Assembly (NCBI RefSeq): GCF_947495925.1
Contig: NZ_CANMAU010000003.1
Location: 186,001 to 250,000 of the forward strand
DNA from: an uncultured Algibacter sp.
GTDB taxonomy: Bacteria > Bacteroidota > Bacteroidia > Flavobacteriales > Flavobacteriaceae
Direction of reading: 5' to 3'
Length of the DNA: 64,000 nucleotides
In this document: piece by piece, positions 9,393 to 19,570 of the stretch
How the letters are laid out: each line of letters starts with the position of its first letter
How positions within the stretch are numbered: the first letter of the stretch is position 1
The notes under the pieces: generated by a model
Database searches by the model: none
What the model saw: the letters and a program-made list of their open reading frames with translations, nothing else
What the model was told of the DNA's origin: nothing
Translations under genes and position numbers: made by a program

Positions 9393-9825
9393 GTGTCATT
9401 GCGAAGGAGGCACGACTGTGGCAATCTCTCGAAAATACAAATAGCTTTGTCATAATCGTATCAAGAAGTTGGGCGTTACCTTCCTTTTGTCAGGTCGGGC
9501 TTTCACGAGTCGCTCTCTGCGAGGAGCTCCAATAATCGCTCAATCCCTAACGCGGGTGTGTCCGTAAAAGACAATACCTAAGCAAGAAGTCATGTCCTTT
9601 AAGTTAATTCGCAGAATTGAAAGTCAAGGCGCAGTATAGATGCAGAAAAGCTCCGAGAGCAGGAGAACAACGTTCGACGCGGCCTTTATCAAATCGGTTT
9701 ACAGTTTTCTTAAAAACTGTAAAATACCTCGACTTGAACTTGATTTTTTGGTTCGTTTTGCATCAAGGCAAAATGAATGAGTATAGTAATTTGGAATTAA
9801 TTCTCTAATTTTAATCCCTAACGCG
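9393..9825. repeat. dispersed-repeat island, non-coding
   Basis: This stretch has no credible gene and a base composition and word use unlike the neighbouring genes. It opens with TGTCATTGCGAAGGAGG...GGCAATCTC, a type of extragenic repeat I recall from Bacteroidota genomes. It continues with GGGCGTTACC ... GTCGGGCTTTC ... AATCCCTAACGCG, in which GCGTTA and TAACGC are inverted. The 13-mer AATCCCTAACGCG occurs twice, at 9542-9554 and 9813-9825. Between the copies are two strong hairpins: TTACAGTTTT/AAAACTGTAA (9699-9708 and 9713-9722) and TTCGTTTTG/CAAAATGAA (9752-9760 and 9769-9777, with one G-T pair). A 63-codon frame across it (9617-9808) looks spurious. Genome-wide copy number cannot be seen here. 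Confidence 0.6.
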
Positions 9826-10006
9826 AATACTTGCTGTTTGTAGTTTGTAACCTGAAAAGCTTTGTCTTTTTTGTGGGTTCGTTTAACGTTTCGGCTATGA
9901 GTAGTTGCGTGGGTTACTAGTACTTAATGTTATAAATATTCTCCATATTGAAAATTTGCTAAAATTTTATAAGCATGCGAGAATAAGCAATTGCTTATAG
10001 CCTGTG

Positions 10007-10855
10007 TTACAAACTTTTACTTTCTTCATATTTGTATGTAATTGAGTATCTATCTATCTCCTGATCATCCTTTAATTTTACAATTCTTTTTTGGATTGGA
10101 TGATTTTCAGAATCATATTCAATTGATATTGTACTAAAAATAGTAAAATTTGATTCTGCAGAAGAAATCAATGATTCGGTAACATTATTTTTAGAAAACC
10201 TTTCATCATAATTTTCAAACTGTCCAATGAATTGATTAATAATAATTCGATTGTTGTATGAAAAGTAATCAAAAGGTGTAGGAGATTGATCATATGTATA
10301 GCTATTGACTCCTCCGTCAAACAAATTAACAAAACTATTTATGACATTCCTGTTATCATCATAGGTAATATCAACTAAAATGGGGGCAATTCTGACATCA
10401 GTTTGAACCGACCTAGTGCTCAATACTTCGTTTTCGATATAATTATATTTGGTCCCATAAAATCTAGGATTCCCATATTCATCGGGTGGAGACAGTGGAT
10501 ATATGGTAGCTGTTTCTATTAGTTGATAGTTTATGTAATCGTAATTACTACTTGAAGATTCATTTCCGTTTTTATTACAAGAACTAGATATAATAATGTT
10601 ATTCTCATAAGTTAAAATACACATTTCTTCCGAGAGAAATTCTCCATTGTCTGTTGAAATGGTTTTCAATTCTATAATATTATCGTTGGAATCATAGATA
10701 AAAGAAGTTTCAGAAGTAAAAGAACCATTATTATAGATTAATTTGATTAGTTTTTTTGGCAACTGTTGATTTACTATATCTTTATCATTTGACGTACAAG
10801 AAATAAGCATAAAACTAGTTAATCCAAGAAGTAATATAATTATCTTTTTAATCAT
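10007..10855 (-). CDS. lipoprotein of unknown function with YD-like repeats (282 aa)
   Basis: The N-terminus MIKKIIILLLGLTSFMLISC is a lipoprotein signal with a lipobox ending in Cys20. I start at ATG 10855, because the 11 residues added by the upstream ATG (10888) precede and spoil the signal peptide. The mature protein has recurring short strand units of the form F-I-Y-D-x-N-x-N-I-I-E-L (also ILTYENNIIISS, DITYDDNRNVINS and SIEYDSENHPIQKR). These resemble degenerate YD/RHS-like beta repeats found in many Bacteroidota lipoproteins. It is a single gene flanked by the dispersed-repeat island and acnA, with no operon partner. Probably surface or periplasmic; function unknown. Confidence 0.7.
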   Translation of the reverse strand: MIKKIIILLLGLTSFMLISCTSNDKDIVNQQLPKKLIKLIYNNGSFTSETSFIYDSNDNIIELKTISTDNGEFLSEEMCILTYENNIIISSSCNKNGNESSSSNYDYINYQLIETATIYPLSPPDEYGNPRFYGTKYNYIENEVLSTRSVQTDVRIAPILVDITYDDNRNVINSFVNLFDGGVNSYTYDQSPTPFDYFSYNNRIIINQFIGQFENYDERFSKNNVTESLISSAESNFTIFSTISIEYDSENHPIQKRIVKLKDDQEIDRYSITYKYEESKSL

Positions 10856-11067
10856 TTTATAGTTTGATTTTAATTGTTTGTAATGCAAAAATAAAGTTCC
10901 GTTTCAATGAACTTTATTGGTTGTTAAACGAAGGTCGATAATTTTTCTGACAAAGTCAAGTAATTGATTTCTTAATAAAACCATTAAATTTCCATTTTTC
11001 AATAGCTTACTTATTTCGTATCTTAGAGAGCATTTAAAAAAGAAAAACAATAAAATCATAAAAGTAT

Positions 11068-13335
11068 ATGGCATTTGATATAGAAATGATAAGAGGTGTA
11101 TACTCCAAAATGGCAGAAAATCTCAAAAAAGCACGTGAAGTAGTTGGAAAACCCTTAACCCTTTCAGAAAAAATATTATACAATCATTTATGGAACGGTA
11201 TCCCAAATAAGGCATTTACAAGAGGAAAAGATTATGTAGATTTTGCACCAGATAGAATTGCTTTGCAAGATGCCACAGCACAAATGGCATTATTGCAGTT
11301 TATGCAAGCTGGAAAACACAAAGTAGCGGTACCAACAACAACACATTGCGATCATTTGATACAAGCCAAAGAAGGTGCATCAAAAGATTTGAAGCACGCC
11401 AATAATGTAAGCAGCGAAGTTTTTAATTTCTTAGAATCTGTTTCCAATAAATACGGTATCGGATTTTGGAAACCAGGAGCAGGTATTATTCACCAAGTAG
11501 TTTTAGAAAATTATGCATTCCCAGGAGGTATGATGATTGGTACAGACTCCCACACTGTAAATGCTGGTGGATTAGGAATGGTTGCTATTGGAGTAGGAGG
11601 TGCGGATGCGGTTGATGTTATGGCTGGTATGGCTTGGGAATTGAAATTCCCAAAATTAATAGGTGTTAGACTAACAGGGGAATTATCTGGTTGGACAGCA
11701 CCAAAAGATGTGATTTTAAAAGTCGCAGAAATTCTAACCGTAAAAGGAGGAACTGGAGCCATTGTTGAGTATTTTGGACCTGGAGCAATAGCTATGTCCT
11801 GTACCGGAAAAGGTACCATTTGTAATATGGGAGCAGAAATAGGTGCAACTACGTCTACATTTGGTTACGACGAATCTATGGAACGCTATTTAAAAGCTAC
11901 CGATAGAGCAGATGTCGCAGAAGCAGCTAATGCAGTTAAAGCACATTTAACCGCAGACCCAGAAGTTTATGCAAACCCAGAGCAATATTTCGATCAAGTT
12001 ATAGATATTAATTTATCCGAATTAGGTCCCTTATTAAATGGTCCATTTACTCCAGATTTATCTACAGAAGTTGGATCAGATATGACTGAAAAAGCGAAAG
12101 CTAACGATTGGCCAATAAAAGTAGAATGGGGGTTAATTGGGTCTTGTACCAACTCATCCTACGAAGATTTATCCAGAGCATCATCTATAGCCCAACAAGC
12201 TTTAGATAAAGGTTTAAAAACTAGAGCAGAATTTGGTATCAACCCAGGTTCTGAACAAGTGCGATATACAGCAGAGCGGGATGGTATTCTAGAAGTATTT
12301 GAAAAATTGGATGCCAAAATATTTACAAATGCTTGTGGGCCCTGTATTGGGCAATGGGCAAGATATTCAGACCCTAAAAATGCACCAAAAAACAGTATTG
12401 TACATTCTTTTAACAGAAACTTTGCAAAGCGTGCTGATGGCAACCCAAATACGCATGCCTTTGTAGCATCACCAGAGTTAACTGCTGCCATTGCCATTGC
12501 AGGTCGTTTAGATTTTAATCCGTTAAAAGATAAGTTAATTAACGAAAACGGAGAGGAAGTCATGCTTGACGAGCCTACAGGATGGGAATTACCTCCAAAA
12601 GGTTTTGATGTAAAAGATAACGGTTATTTAGAACCAGAAGCAGATGGAAGTCATATACAAGTTACTGTAAAAGAAGATTCTGAGCGTTTACAATTACTCA
12701 CTCCATTTACACCACTAGGAGATAATATTACTGGTGCTAAATTATTAATCAAGGCTTTTGGAAAATGTACCACTGACCATATTTCTATGGCTGGACCATG
12801 GTTACGTTATAGAGGGCATTTAGATAATATTGCCAATAATACCTTAATAGGGGCAGTAAATGCATTCAACCAGAAAACAAACTTTGTTAAAAATCAGTTA
12901 ACAGGAGATTATGGAGGTGTGCCAGATGTGCAACGTGCCTATAAACAGGCGGGTATAAAAACCATAGTTGTGGGCGACCATAATTATGGCGAAGGCTCAT
13001 CTAGAGAGCATGCTGCAATGCAACCTCGACATTTAGGCGTTGCTGCGGTTATCGTAAAATCGTTTGCACGTATTCACGAAACAAATCTAAAGAAGCAAGG
13101 TATGCTAGGCTTAACATTTGCAAACGAAGCAGATTACGATTTAATTCAAGAAGACGATACCTTTAACTTTATCGATTTAAAGGAGTTTGCTCCAGGAAAG
13201 CAACTCACATTAGAGATTGTACATGCAGATGGTAGTAAAGATGTTATTAGCTTAAACCATACCTACAACCAATCCCAAATAGATTGGTATAAGGAAGGTT
13301 CTGCACTTAATTTAATTAAAAAGGAAAACGCTTAG
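11068..13335 (+). CDS. acnA: aconitate hydratase, AcnA/mitochondrial type (755 aa)
   Basis: TCA-cycle aconitase with a [4Fe-4S] cluster. The core (residues about 1-480) carries [24 protein letters not shown], the cluster motif [15 protein letters not shown] and [10 protein letters not shown], and the swivel domain sits at the C-terminus ([24 protein letters not shown]). This domain order distinguishes it from acnB upstream. The 755-residue length matches the mitochondrial-type ACO2 family. The start at ATG 11068 ([15 protein letters not shown]) fits the family. It follows a lipoprotein gene on the opposite strand and has its own promoter region; no operon partner is seen downstream. Confidence 0.95.
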   Translation: MAFDIEMIRGVYSKMAENLKKAREVVGKPLTLSEKILYNHLWNGIPNKAFTRGKDYVDFAPDRIALQDATAQMALLQFMQAGKHKVAVPTTTHCDHLIQAKEGASKDLKHANNVSSEVFNFLESVSNKYGIGFWKPGAGIIHQVVLENYAFPGGMMIGTDSHTVNAGGLGMVAIGVGGADAVDVMAGMAWELKFPKLIGVRLTGELSGWTAPKDVILKVAEILTVKGGTGAIVEYFGPGAIAMSCTGKGTICNMGAEIGATTSTFGYDESMERYLKATDRADVAEAANAVKAHLTADPEVYANPEQYFDQVIDINLSELGPLLNGPFTPDLSTEVGSDMTEKAKANDWPIKVEWGLIGSCTNSSYEDLSRASSIAQQALDKGLKTRAEFGINPGSEQVRYTAERDGILEVFEKLDAKIFTNACGPCIGQWARYSDPKNAPKNSIVHSFNRNFAKRADGNPNTHAFVASPELTAAIAIAGRLDFNPLKDKLINENGEEVMLDEPTGWELPPKGFDVKDNGYLEPEADGSHIQVTVKEDSERLQLLTPFTPLGDNITGAKLLIKAFGKCTTDHISMAGPWLRYRGHLDNIANNTLIGAVNAFNQKTNFVKNQLTGDYGGVPDVQRAYKQAGIKTIVVGDHNYGEGSSREHAAMQPRHLGVAAVIVKSFARIHETNLKKQGMLGLTFANEADYDLIQEDDTFNFIDLKEFAPGKQLTLEIVHADGSKDVISLNHTYNQSQIDWYKEGSALNLIKKENA

Positions 13336-13748
13336 TTTAAAATATCAATCCCTATATGCAGATATAGTTTGCAAAGGGGGTTGAGTTAAATGGAATTTTT
13401 ATCGAATTCAGACGTAATTTCTTAGGTTCCATATTCTTCTCTAAATAAGTTCAATAAATTCCTCCCATTTTTTCTCTTGTTGTTTCTAACAGGACGCTTT
13501 ATTTTCAACTTTTTCAATTCATTTATTTGTTCAATTTTCAGTTTACCATACCTAAATGTTTTTTTGGCTACGAAATCAATTAGCTAATTTTTCTTAAAGA
13601 ATTAAGTGATCTTGGAAGGGACTAGTTTATATATTTAATTCAACAAATACATAAATACCCATAAGATGGAGTATTAGTATTATTAGCAAAAATTCAAGTG
13701 TATTTGAAATAAAAAATTAAGTATCTTGTTGCTTTCAAAGTAATTTCT
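13336..13748. other. 413-bp intergenic stretch with a possible gene remnant
   Basis: No gene with an ATG start is seen. On the minus strand a frame is open from 13583 to a stop at 13422-13424 and would encode about 53 basic residues (including KIEQINELKKLKIKRPVRNN) with no in-frame ATG. This could be the tail of a decayed gene or chance. The right end is AT-rich and should hold the promoter of the MscS gene; TATCTTG near 13720 resembles a -7 element but the match is poor. Confidence 0.25.
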
Positions 13749-16184
13749 ATGACCTATTTATCTGTTAGATTTAATTATATTTTATTGATTCTTTTATTTG
13801 TGTCTTATGGTATAAGCGCGCAAGAACCTATTACTGTAATTGATAGCACGACGGTTTCGGAAAAATCTATTGCGCTAGGAGACATTTCAGAAGAGTCTGA
13901 AGCACTGGGCCAGGAATTATTAAAGCTTAAAGGTGCTCTAGATAAGAATAAACACGTGCTCGAAATTGACTCTATCATCACGCTTAAAGCTCCAGAAATA
14001 CTAAAACTAGTTGACACTCTGTTTTTAAAACGAGAAGATGTTACACTTCGAGACCTTAAGGTTAGAAAAGTAGAATGGACTAATTATAAAATGGTTTTAA
14101 GTGAGCATCAAAGCACTATTAATGAACGATCTGAAGAAATTAGTAATATAATCAATGATGTGTTTTCAGATTTAAACAAATGGGAACTTACAAAAAAAGA
14201 ACTTGCTGGTAGAAGTGAATCTAAAGACTTGGAAGAGAGTTTTAACCGTGCTATTTCCTCTTTGGAAGATATCTTGAAAGCTGCTCATTTACGTTTAGAT
14301 GATGTATTTGCGACACAGAAAAAAATAACAGAATTGGTATTGATAATTGATTCTGAAATCTCCAATATTGAGTTTGCAGAGAATCAAAGGCGTAAGGATT
14401 ATTTTGTTTTTGATAAGCGACCCATCTGGGAAAAAGGCGAAAAACTTATGCTGGGAGATAGCATTGCAGCGGAAACACTGTCTTCTTATCAATTATTTGT
14501 TAAAGGTGTAAAACAAAACGAAAGTCAGTTTTTTGAGTTTTTTCATTTAAATAAAAAAACAGCAATTCTTCAAATGATCTTTCTTATTCTATTACTGGCT
14601 TTTCTCATTACGGCTAATATGAAATGGAATAAAGAAGAGATATTGTCTTTAAATAATCCTATTGAAATTCAAGCTAAAACCATTCTTGTTAACCCTATTT
14701 TGACCACTTTTTCGGTAGGTATGTTGGTTTCGGCTTTCTTTTATGATTCCATGGTTCCAGCTTATGCCGAATTTCATGTACTTGTTATTTTGTTTACAAC
14801 GGTTTTATTACTGCCAAAACTTACGGGCAAAAGAATAAGAATCTTTTTATGGTTATTATTTTTAATTTATATTATCAGCGTATTTGAAGCTTTTATTGGA
14901 ATAAAAGCTAATCTGGTAAGAAACCTATCAATCTTTACAAGTTTATTACTTCTCGTAGCCTTGTACCTTGGACGAAAAGCGGTTAGTGAAAACCCTGAGA
15001 AGTTTTCACAAATTATAAAGCCTTTTAGGTTGATTTCTATTTTGTATATGGCATTGCTTGTAATTTCAATTATCGCTAATATAATAGGCATGTTCTCCTT
15101 GTCTACTTATTTAGCAAAAGCAGTTACAGTTTCCTTAATTTTTGCGTTTGTTGTGTATCTGTCTACCAAAGTATTCATAAGTATTTTTATACTAATCTTT
15201 AAGTTTAGAACGACTTCAAATATTCAAACTTTAAGCACACTGATAAGCGCTACCCACCAAAGAATCAGACCATTGTTTAATTTTATGGGGTTTGTTGTTT
15301 GGTTGGTGTTTACTTTAAAGGGGTTCGAATTATACGATTATATTTTAAACGGTTATAACGAAATTTTAGACTTAGAGTGGCAGATTGGAGAAATGACTAT
15401 TTCTCTTGGAGGGATGCTAGCTTTTGCGGGTATTTTTGTTATTGCTTTAATCTTATCTAAAATAGCTGCCGCGATATTTCAAGATGAATGGATGGTGAAT
15501 GTTTTACCAAGAGGATTAGCTCCTGCTATTTCATTGGTTTTAAGAATAGTAATGATTGCTATTGGGCTTTATGCAGGATTTACTGCTGCAGGGGTAGATT
15601 TAAGTAAGCTCGGGTTTATAATTGGAGCTTTGGGTGTTGGTATTGGTTTTGGATTGCAAAATGTAGTACTCAACTTTGTTTCTGGTTTGATTCTAGCCTT
15701 TGAGCGTCCAATTAATATAGGTGATACTATTGAGGTAGATATGGAAATGGGTGTGGTAACCAATATTGGGGTGCGATCTAGTAATATTAGGGCATATTCG
15801 GGAGCAGAAGTGATTATTCCTAACGGCGATTTAATTTCCAAAAAAGTTGTGAATTGGACTCTGTCTAATAGAAACAGAAGAAGTAATGTAGCTATGAAAA
15901 CATCTCCTGATGCCGATCCGGAAAAAGTGATAGAATTGTTTAATAAAATAGCTTTGGATCAGCCGGCTACTAGCGCCAATCCGGAACCAAAAACATATTT
16001 TCATGGTTATGGTTCCGATGGGAATCTTAAATTCTCTCTCATGTATTGGACAACATTTTCAGATACGTTGAATACTGATAACGATATTGCCCTAAAAATA
16101 TTTAAAAAATTAAAAGAGGAAGGTATTGATGCACCAGTTCCTGTAAGACGTGTTATTACAGAAGAACGAAAAAAGGGTGATTAA
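13749..16184 (+). CDS. large mechanosensitive channel of the MscS family (811 aa)
   Basis: A signal peptide (ending YGISAQ) is followed by a periplasmic, helix-rich region of about 250 residues. Then come about ten predicted membrane segments between residues 275 and 640. The hallmark MscS pore helix and beta domain are clear near residues 615-720: LGFIIGALGVGIGFGLQNVV, FVSGLILAFERPINIGDTIEV and YSGAEVIIPNGDLISK. The architecture resembles the large MscK-like or YbdG-like members rather than the 280-residue MscS. The protein would release solutes on hypo-osmotic shock through the inner membrane. It stands alone and converges with a minus-strand gene. Confidence 0.9.
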   Translation: MTYLSVRFNYILLILLFVSYGISAQEPITVIDSTTVSEKSIALGDISEESEALGQELLKLKGALDKNKHVLEIDSIITLKAPEILKLVDTLFLKREDVTLRDLKVRKVEWTNYKMVLSEHQSTINERSEEISNIINDVFSDLNKWELTKKELAGRSESKDLEESFNRAISSLEDILKAAHLRLDDVFATQKKITELVLIIDSEISNIEFAENQRRKDYFVFDKRPIWEKGEKLMLGDSIAAETLSSYQLFVKGVKQNESQFFEFFHLNKKTAILQMIFLILLLAFLITANMKWNKEEILSLNNPIEIQAKTILVNPILTTFSVGMLVSAFFYDSMVPAYAEFHVLVILFTTVLLLPKLTGKRIRIFLWLLFLIYIISVFEAFIGIKANLVRNLSIFTSLLLLVALYLGRKAVSENPEKFSQIIKPFRLISILYMALLVISIIANIIGMFSLSTYLAKAVTVSLIFAFVVYLSTKVFISIFILIFKFRTTSNIQTLSTLISATHQRIRPLFNFMGFVVWLVFTLKGFELYDYILNGYNEILDLEWQIGEMTISLGGMLAFAGIFVIALILSKIAAAIFQDEWMVNVLPRGLAPAISLVLRIVMIAIGLYAGFTAAGVDLSKLGFIIGALGVGIGFGLQNVVLNFVSGLILAFERPINIGDTIEVDMEMGVVTNIGVRSSNIRAYSGAEVIIPNGDLISKKVVNWTLSNRNRRSNVAMKTSPDADPEKVIELFNKIALDQPATSANPEPKTYFHGYGSDGNLKFSLMYWTTFSDTLNTDNDIALKIFKKLKEEGIDAPVPVRRVITEERKKGD

Positions 16185-16219
16185 TATATTGTAAAAGCAC
16201 CCTTATCCACTTCCTATTT

Positions 16220-16242
16220 ATATTCTTAAAATTTTAGAATAT
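16220..16242. terminator. AT-rich palindrome between convergent genes, weak bidirectional terminator candidate
   Basis: ATATTCT (16220-16226) and AGAATAT (16236-16242) are exact inverted repeats around an AT centre that is itself nearly self-complementary. It lies in the 121-bp gap between the convergent MscS and T9SS-cargo genes. There is no long T-tract on either side, so its role as a terminator is uncertain. Confidence 0.3.
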
Positions 16243-16305
16243 AATAATCCTTTTCATGAGGCATGGAGGTTGTGCAGTAGATCTTTAATTAGAGTTCAAA
16301 TTTAT

Positions 16306-18474
16306 TTAATGTTTCACAATAAGTTTTTTAATACCAATTAAGGTATGGTCTTTCATTATTTTGATAATGTAAATGCCAGAAGCCAAGTTTCTCGTATTAA
16401 TTACACTTTTGTTCCCAATATTAGAGAACTTATTCACTACTTTTCCATAGATATCCAAAACACTTACTTCATTATTTGCATCATTTAAACCTGATAAGGT
16501 TACAAACTCATTTGATGGGTTTGGATATATATTGATTATTTGTTTAGCTAAGCGCTCCTCGTTAGTTGATAATGACCCTGTATGTCCTAGTTCAATAATT
16601 CCCCAGAAAGCGTCAAAAGTTCCAATAGTTAAGGTAGTCATACCAGAATTATCTGTTTCTAAAGGTAAATTTATAGAAGGTTTATTTGGTCTGTGTAGTG
16701 TTGCTTCTGTAATGGTATTAGGAAATGTTGCCGAAGATATTTTTACAGAAATGTTATTATGAGTTTGAGCCTCATCTTCGCTAGAGTTATATTTACGGTT
16801 GAGTAAATGAAGCACATATGGAGCCTCGGGTTTAGAGGATATTCTTGGTAAGGCAGATATTAAATTATTACTTACTACATCATTCCTTAAGACATCTATT
16901 TTCCATGAAAGAAGTTGTTTTATTTCACTACTATTATCAATTGAAACAACATTAGTAGCACTTCCCGCGGTGGTTAAAATTGCGTTTTGTTCAGCTGTGA
17001 AATACTGTTTGTCACTATCATGAACAATCACATCATATAATGCTAAATCTTCAACAGTTGGTGCAAGAGGGCGGTCAGGATCACCAAAAATTTTCAAATC
17101 AAATGAAATATTATCTTCTACAAGATTCCGTAATGTTTGTCGTGCGGTATTACTGCCATCCATACCCGATTCAAGTAGTGATGCGTAGACAGAATATGCA
17201 AGACCTACATTGGATAAAGCTTGGTAATCGTCGAGCAATGCGCTATTATCGTGAATAAAAGTATACAAATCTCCATAGACTTGCCAACCCGGACTCCATG
17301 TTGGATATCCACTACCAAGCCATATATTTTCAGGAATGGTAAATACAGAACCCATAGCATAAGCCTGTGCTATCCAACCGCGAGCCTGACGTGGCGCGCT
17401 TCTATCATATAATGCCCTAAATGCACCCGGATAAGGAAAATAGATTAAGGTTTTATCCAGCGCTTCTGCCGCTTTGTAATGCAACATGGGTTTAAATGGA
17501 GGCGATGTAGATACGTTATGATCATGAAAAAACTCACCAGCTAAATAGGTTTGTCGATTTGAAAAAACAAAACCACGAGGTTCAATAAGATTTGTAGTAG
17601 CACCTATGGCAATTCCTGGCTTTTTTGTGTCAATGTATTCGAACAATTCATCCATGACCTCATTTAAGGCTTGACGGTGAAAGTATACAAAATCGGCGTA
17701 TAAAGGAATATTTCCATCAATGCTAAGAGCTTGTTGCTTGTAACTATTTAGCGTATAACCTTCATCAAGTAAGAAATTACGATAATTAAAACTATCAATA
17801 TCATTTATTCCAAGAGCACTCAACTCAGATGTAGAGTATTTTTCTTTTAGATAAGCTCTGAAGTTATTCATGGAATGTACAGAGAAATCTCCTCCCAACC
17901 AATGTAAAGTTCTGGAGGCAGAAGTTTGGGAATCAATCATAAGGTGCGTAATCGGAGCAAAATCTATACGATCTACTTGATACTTAAGCCATTCCAAAAA
18001 CTCTGGCCCATGATGACTTTGCCAACTATGTGCTTGCCCATTATGAATATTTCCTGACCAAAGAATGTCATTCCCATTTAAGTCTTTCGCCCAATATGAT
18101 CCAGGGTCATTCATGAAGTCTATCATCCATTTCCACCCCCAGTCAAACTCCAAACGCCCAAAAAAATATTCCCCATTCGATACACGGTTTTCTACATCTG
18201 CAGCCCAACTATTCATAGCTGTGTCCGAGCTAATACCATTGTATAACATATGGCCCCAAAAAACACCGTCTGCTTTATATTTACCATAATTAAAGGCGGT
18301 TGCACTTGATTTTTGCGTAAACAGTATTATTGATTTTTTAATAGGTGCAACAGCAGTATTTGAAAGAGAAGAACTACTCTGAGAAGCTAATGATTGCTCT
18401 TGGGCATATATATTTATAGAAAAGAAAGCTAGAAAAAGGAATAAGATTCTGTATGCCTGAAATAAATTTTTCAT
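16306..18474 (-). CDS. secreted glycoside-hydrolase-like protein with type IX secretion sorting domain (722 aa)
   Basis: I start at ATG 18474 (MKNLFQAYRILFLFLAFFSINIYAQ), a good signal peptide, rather than the upstream ATG 18486. The C-terminal 75 residues form a type IX secretion sorting domain (IINIYPNPSNEF ... LDIYGKVV ... LASGIYIIKI ... KKLIVKH), so the protein is secreted or surface-attached. The middle has features of a TIM-barrel carbohydrate enzyme: GRLEFDWGWKW, THLMIDSQTSASRTLHW, AGEFFHDHN and GSGYPTWSPGWQVYGDLY. It then has a Rossmann-like part (LALYDVIVHDSDKQYFTAEQ) and a beta domain, an order reminiscent of GH42-type enzymes. I cannot place it in a GH family or assign catalytic residues. 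No PUL neighbours are present. Confidence 0.65.
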   Translation of the reverse strand: MKNLFQAYRILFLFLAFFSINIYAQEQSLASQSSSSLSNTAVAPIKKSIILFTQKSSATAFNYGKYKADGVFWGHMLYNGISSDTAMNSWAADVENRVSNGEYFFGRLEFDWGWKWMIDFMNDPGSYWAKDLNGNDILWSGNIHNGQAHSWQSHHGPEFLEWLKYQVDRIDFAPITHLMIDSQTSASRTLHWLGGDFSVHSMNNFRAYLKEKYSTSELSALGINDIDSFNYRNFLLDEGYTLNSYKQQALSIDGNIPLYADFVYFHRQALNEVMDELFEYIDTKKPGIAIGATTNLIEPRGFVFSNRQTYLAGEFFHDHNVSTSPPFKPMLHYKAAEALDKTLIYFPYPGAFRALYDRSAPRQARGWIAQAYAMGSVFTIPENIWLGSGYPTWSPGWQVYGDLYTFIHDNSALLDDYQALSNVGLAYSVYASLLESGMDGSNTARQTLRNLVEDNISFDLKIFGDPDRPLAPTVEDLALYDVIVHDSDKQYFTAEQNAILTTAGSATNVVSIDNSSEIKQLLSWKIDVLRNDVVSNNLISALPRISSKPEAPYVLHLLNRKYNSSEDEAQTHNNISVKISSATFPNTITEATLHRPNKPSINLPLETDNSGMTTLTIGTFDAFWGIIELGHTGSLSTNEERLAKQIINIYPNPSNEFVTLSGLNDANNEVSVLDIYGKVVNKFSNIGNKSVINTRNLASGIYIIKIMKDHTLIGIKKLIVKH

Positions 18475-18673
18475 AGGAATTAACAATTTTTAGAGCAATG
18501 TATTGAAAATTATAAGAAAACAACTGAATTTAACCTCGATAGAAACTAGACTTGCTAAAATTTTATGCTTCATCGTTAAATTAAGATTTTATTATTTTTT
18601 AATTCAGCCAAATTTTAAAATTATAGTTTCTTAACTAGAATATCAAAACCGTATTTTTACAAAAATTTCAAAA

Positions 18674-19453
18674 ATGAATTCTAGACAGGACCAGCTTAAA
18701 GCATTTGATAGATTATTAACTATTATGGATGAGCTTCGTGAACAGTGTCCATGGGATAAAAAGCAGACTATGGAAACCTTACGACATTTAACTATTGAAG
18801 AAACTTATGAGTTGGGTGATGCTATACTGGATAATGATTTAGAGGAGGTTAAAAAAGAACTAGGTGATGTTTTATTACATATTGTATTTTATTCTAAAAT
18901 AGGAAGTGAAACCCAAGATTTTGATATTGCTGATGTTTGCAATGGTATTTGTGAAAAATTGATAAATAGACACCCACATATTTATGGTGATGTGAAAGTT
19001 GAAAATGAAGAAGATGTTAAACGCAATTGGGAAAACCTAAAACTTAAAGAAGGAAAGAGTAGTGTTTTGGAAGGTGTGCCTAGAAGTTTACCTGCTTTGG
19101 TTAAGGCCAATAGAATTCAAGAAAAAGTTGCAGGTGTTGGTTTTGACTGGGAGGAAACAAATCAAGTTTGGGAAAAGGTAGAAGAGGAGATTAATGAGTT
19201 TAAAGTAGAGGTAAAGTCTGGAAATCAAGATCAAATGGAAAGTGAATTTGGAGATGTGATGTTCTCTATGGTTAATTACGCAAGGTTTTTAGGTATCAAT
19301 CCAGAAAATGCTTTGGAGCGCACTAATAAGAAGTTCTCTAAACGTTTCCAATATTTAGAAGCTAAAGCAAAGAGTATGAATAAACCTCTTAAAGATATGA
19401 CCCTTGCTGAAATGGATGTGTTTTGGGAGGAAGCAAAACAGCTGCCGAAATAG
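18674..19453 (+). CDS. mazG: nucleoside triphosphate pyrophosphohydrolase MazG (259 aa)
   Basis: Hydrolyses (d)NTPs to monophosphates plus pyrophosphate, a house-cleaning role. The family signature CPWDKKQTMETLRHLTIEETYEL is seen near residue 25, with the metal-binding glutamates in EETYE and in the downstream KKELGDVLLHIVFY. A second MazG domain carries VEEEINEF and ESEFGDVMFSMVNYARF. The length matches two-domain MazG proteins (about 260 residues). The gene is single and ends at a bidirectional terminator shared with the DUF349 gene. Confidence 0.93.
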   Translation: MNSRQDQLKAFDRLLTIMDELREQCPWDKKQTMETLRHLTIEETYELGDAILDNDLEEVKKELGDVLLHIVFYSKIGSETQDFDIADVCNGICEKLINRHPHIYGDVKVENEEDVKRNWENLKLKEGKSSVLEGVPRSLPALVKANRIQEKVAGVGFDWEETNQVWEKVEEEINEFKVEVKSGNQDQMESEFGDVMFSMVNYARFLGINPENALERTNKKFSKRFQYLEAKAKSMNKPLKDMTLAEMDVFWEEAKQLPK

Positions 19454-19510
19454 GCATTGGAATACTCGTTTTTAAATATCTTAAAATCAGATAGGTTAAT
19501 TTTAGAATAA

Positions 19511-19552
19511 AAAAAAGCATTAGTAAATTTATTATTGACTAATGCTTTTTTT
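19511..19552. terminator. bidirectional rho-independent terminator between mazG and the DUF349 gene
   Basis: An A-rich run plus GCATTAGT (19511-19524) pairs with ACTAATGC plus a T-run (19538-19551) around a 13-base loop. The stem is flanked by A-tract on the left and T-tract on the right, so it can terminate transcription arriving from either side of this convergent pair. Confidence 0.8.
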
Positions 19553-19570
19553 ACAAGAGATAAAAACGCT

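Noticed and set aside
9617-9808. 63-codon plus-strand open frame in the repeat island
   Set aside because: It runs through two hairpins and repeat words, its composition is unlike that of the neighbouring genes, and it has no recognisable domain. Treated as non-coding.
16173-16204. AAGGGTG / CACCCTT inverted repeat spanning the end of the MscS gene
   Set aside because: It has an 18-base loop and no T-tract, and one arm lies inside the coding region. Too weak to call a terminator.
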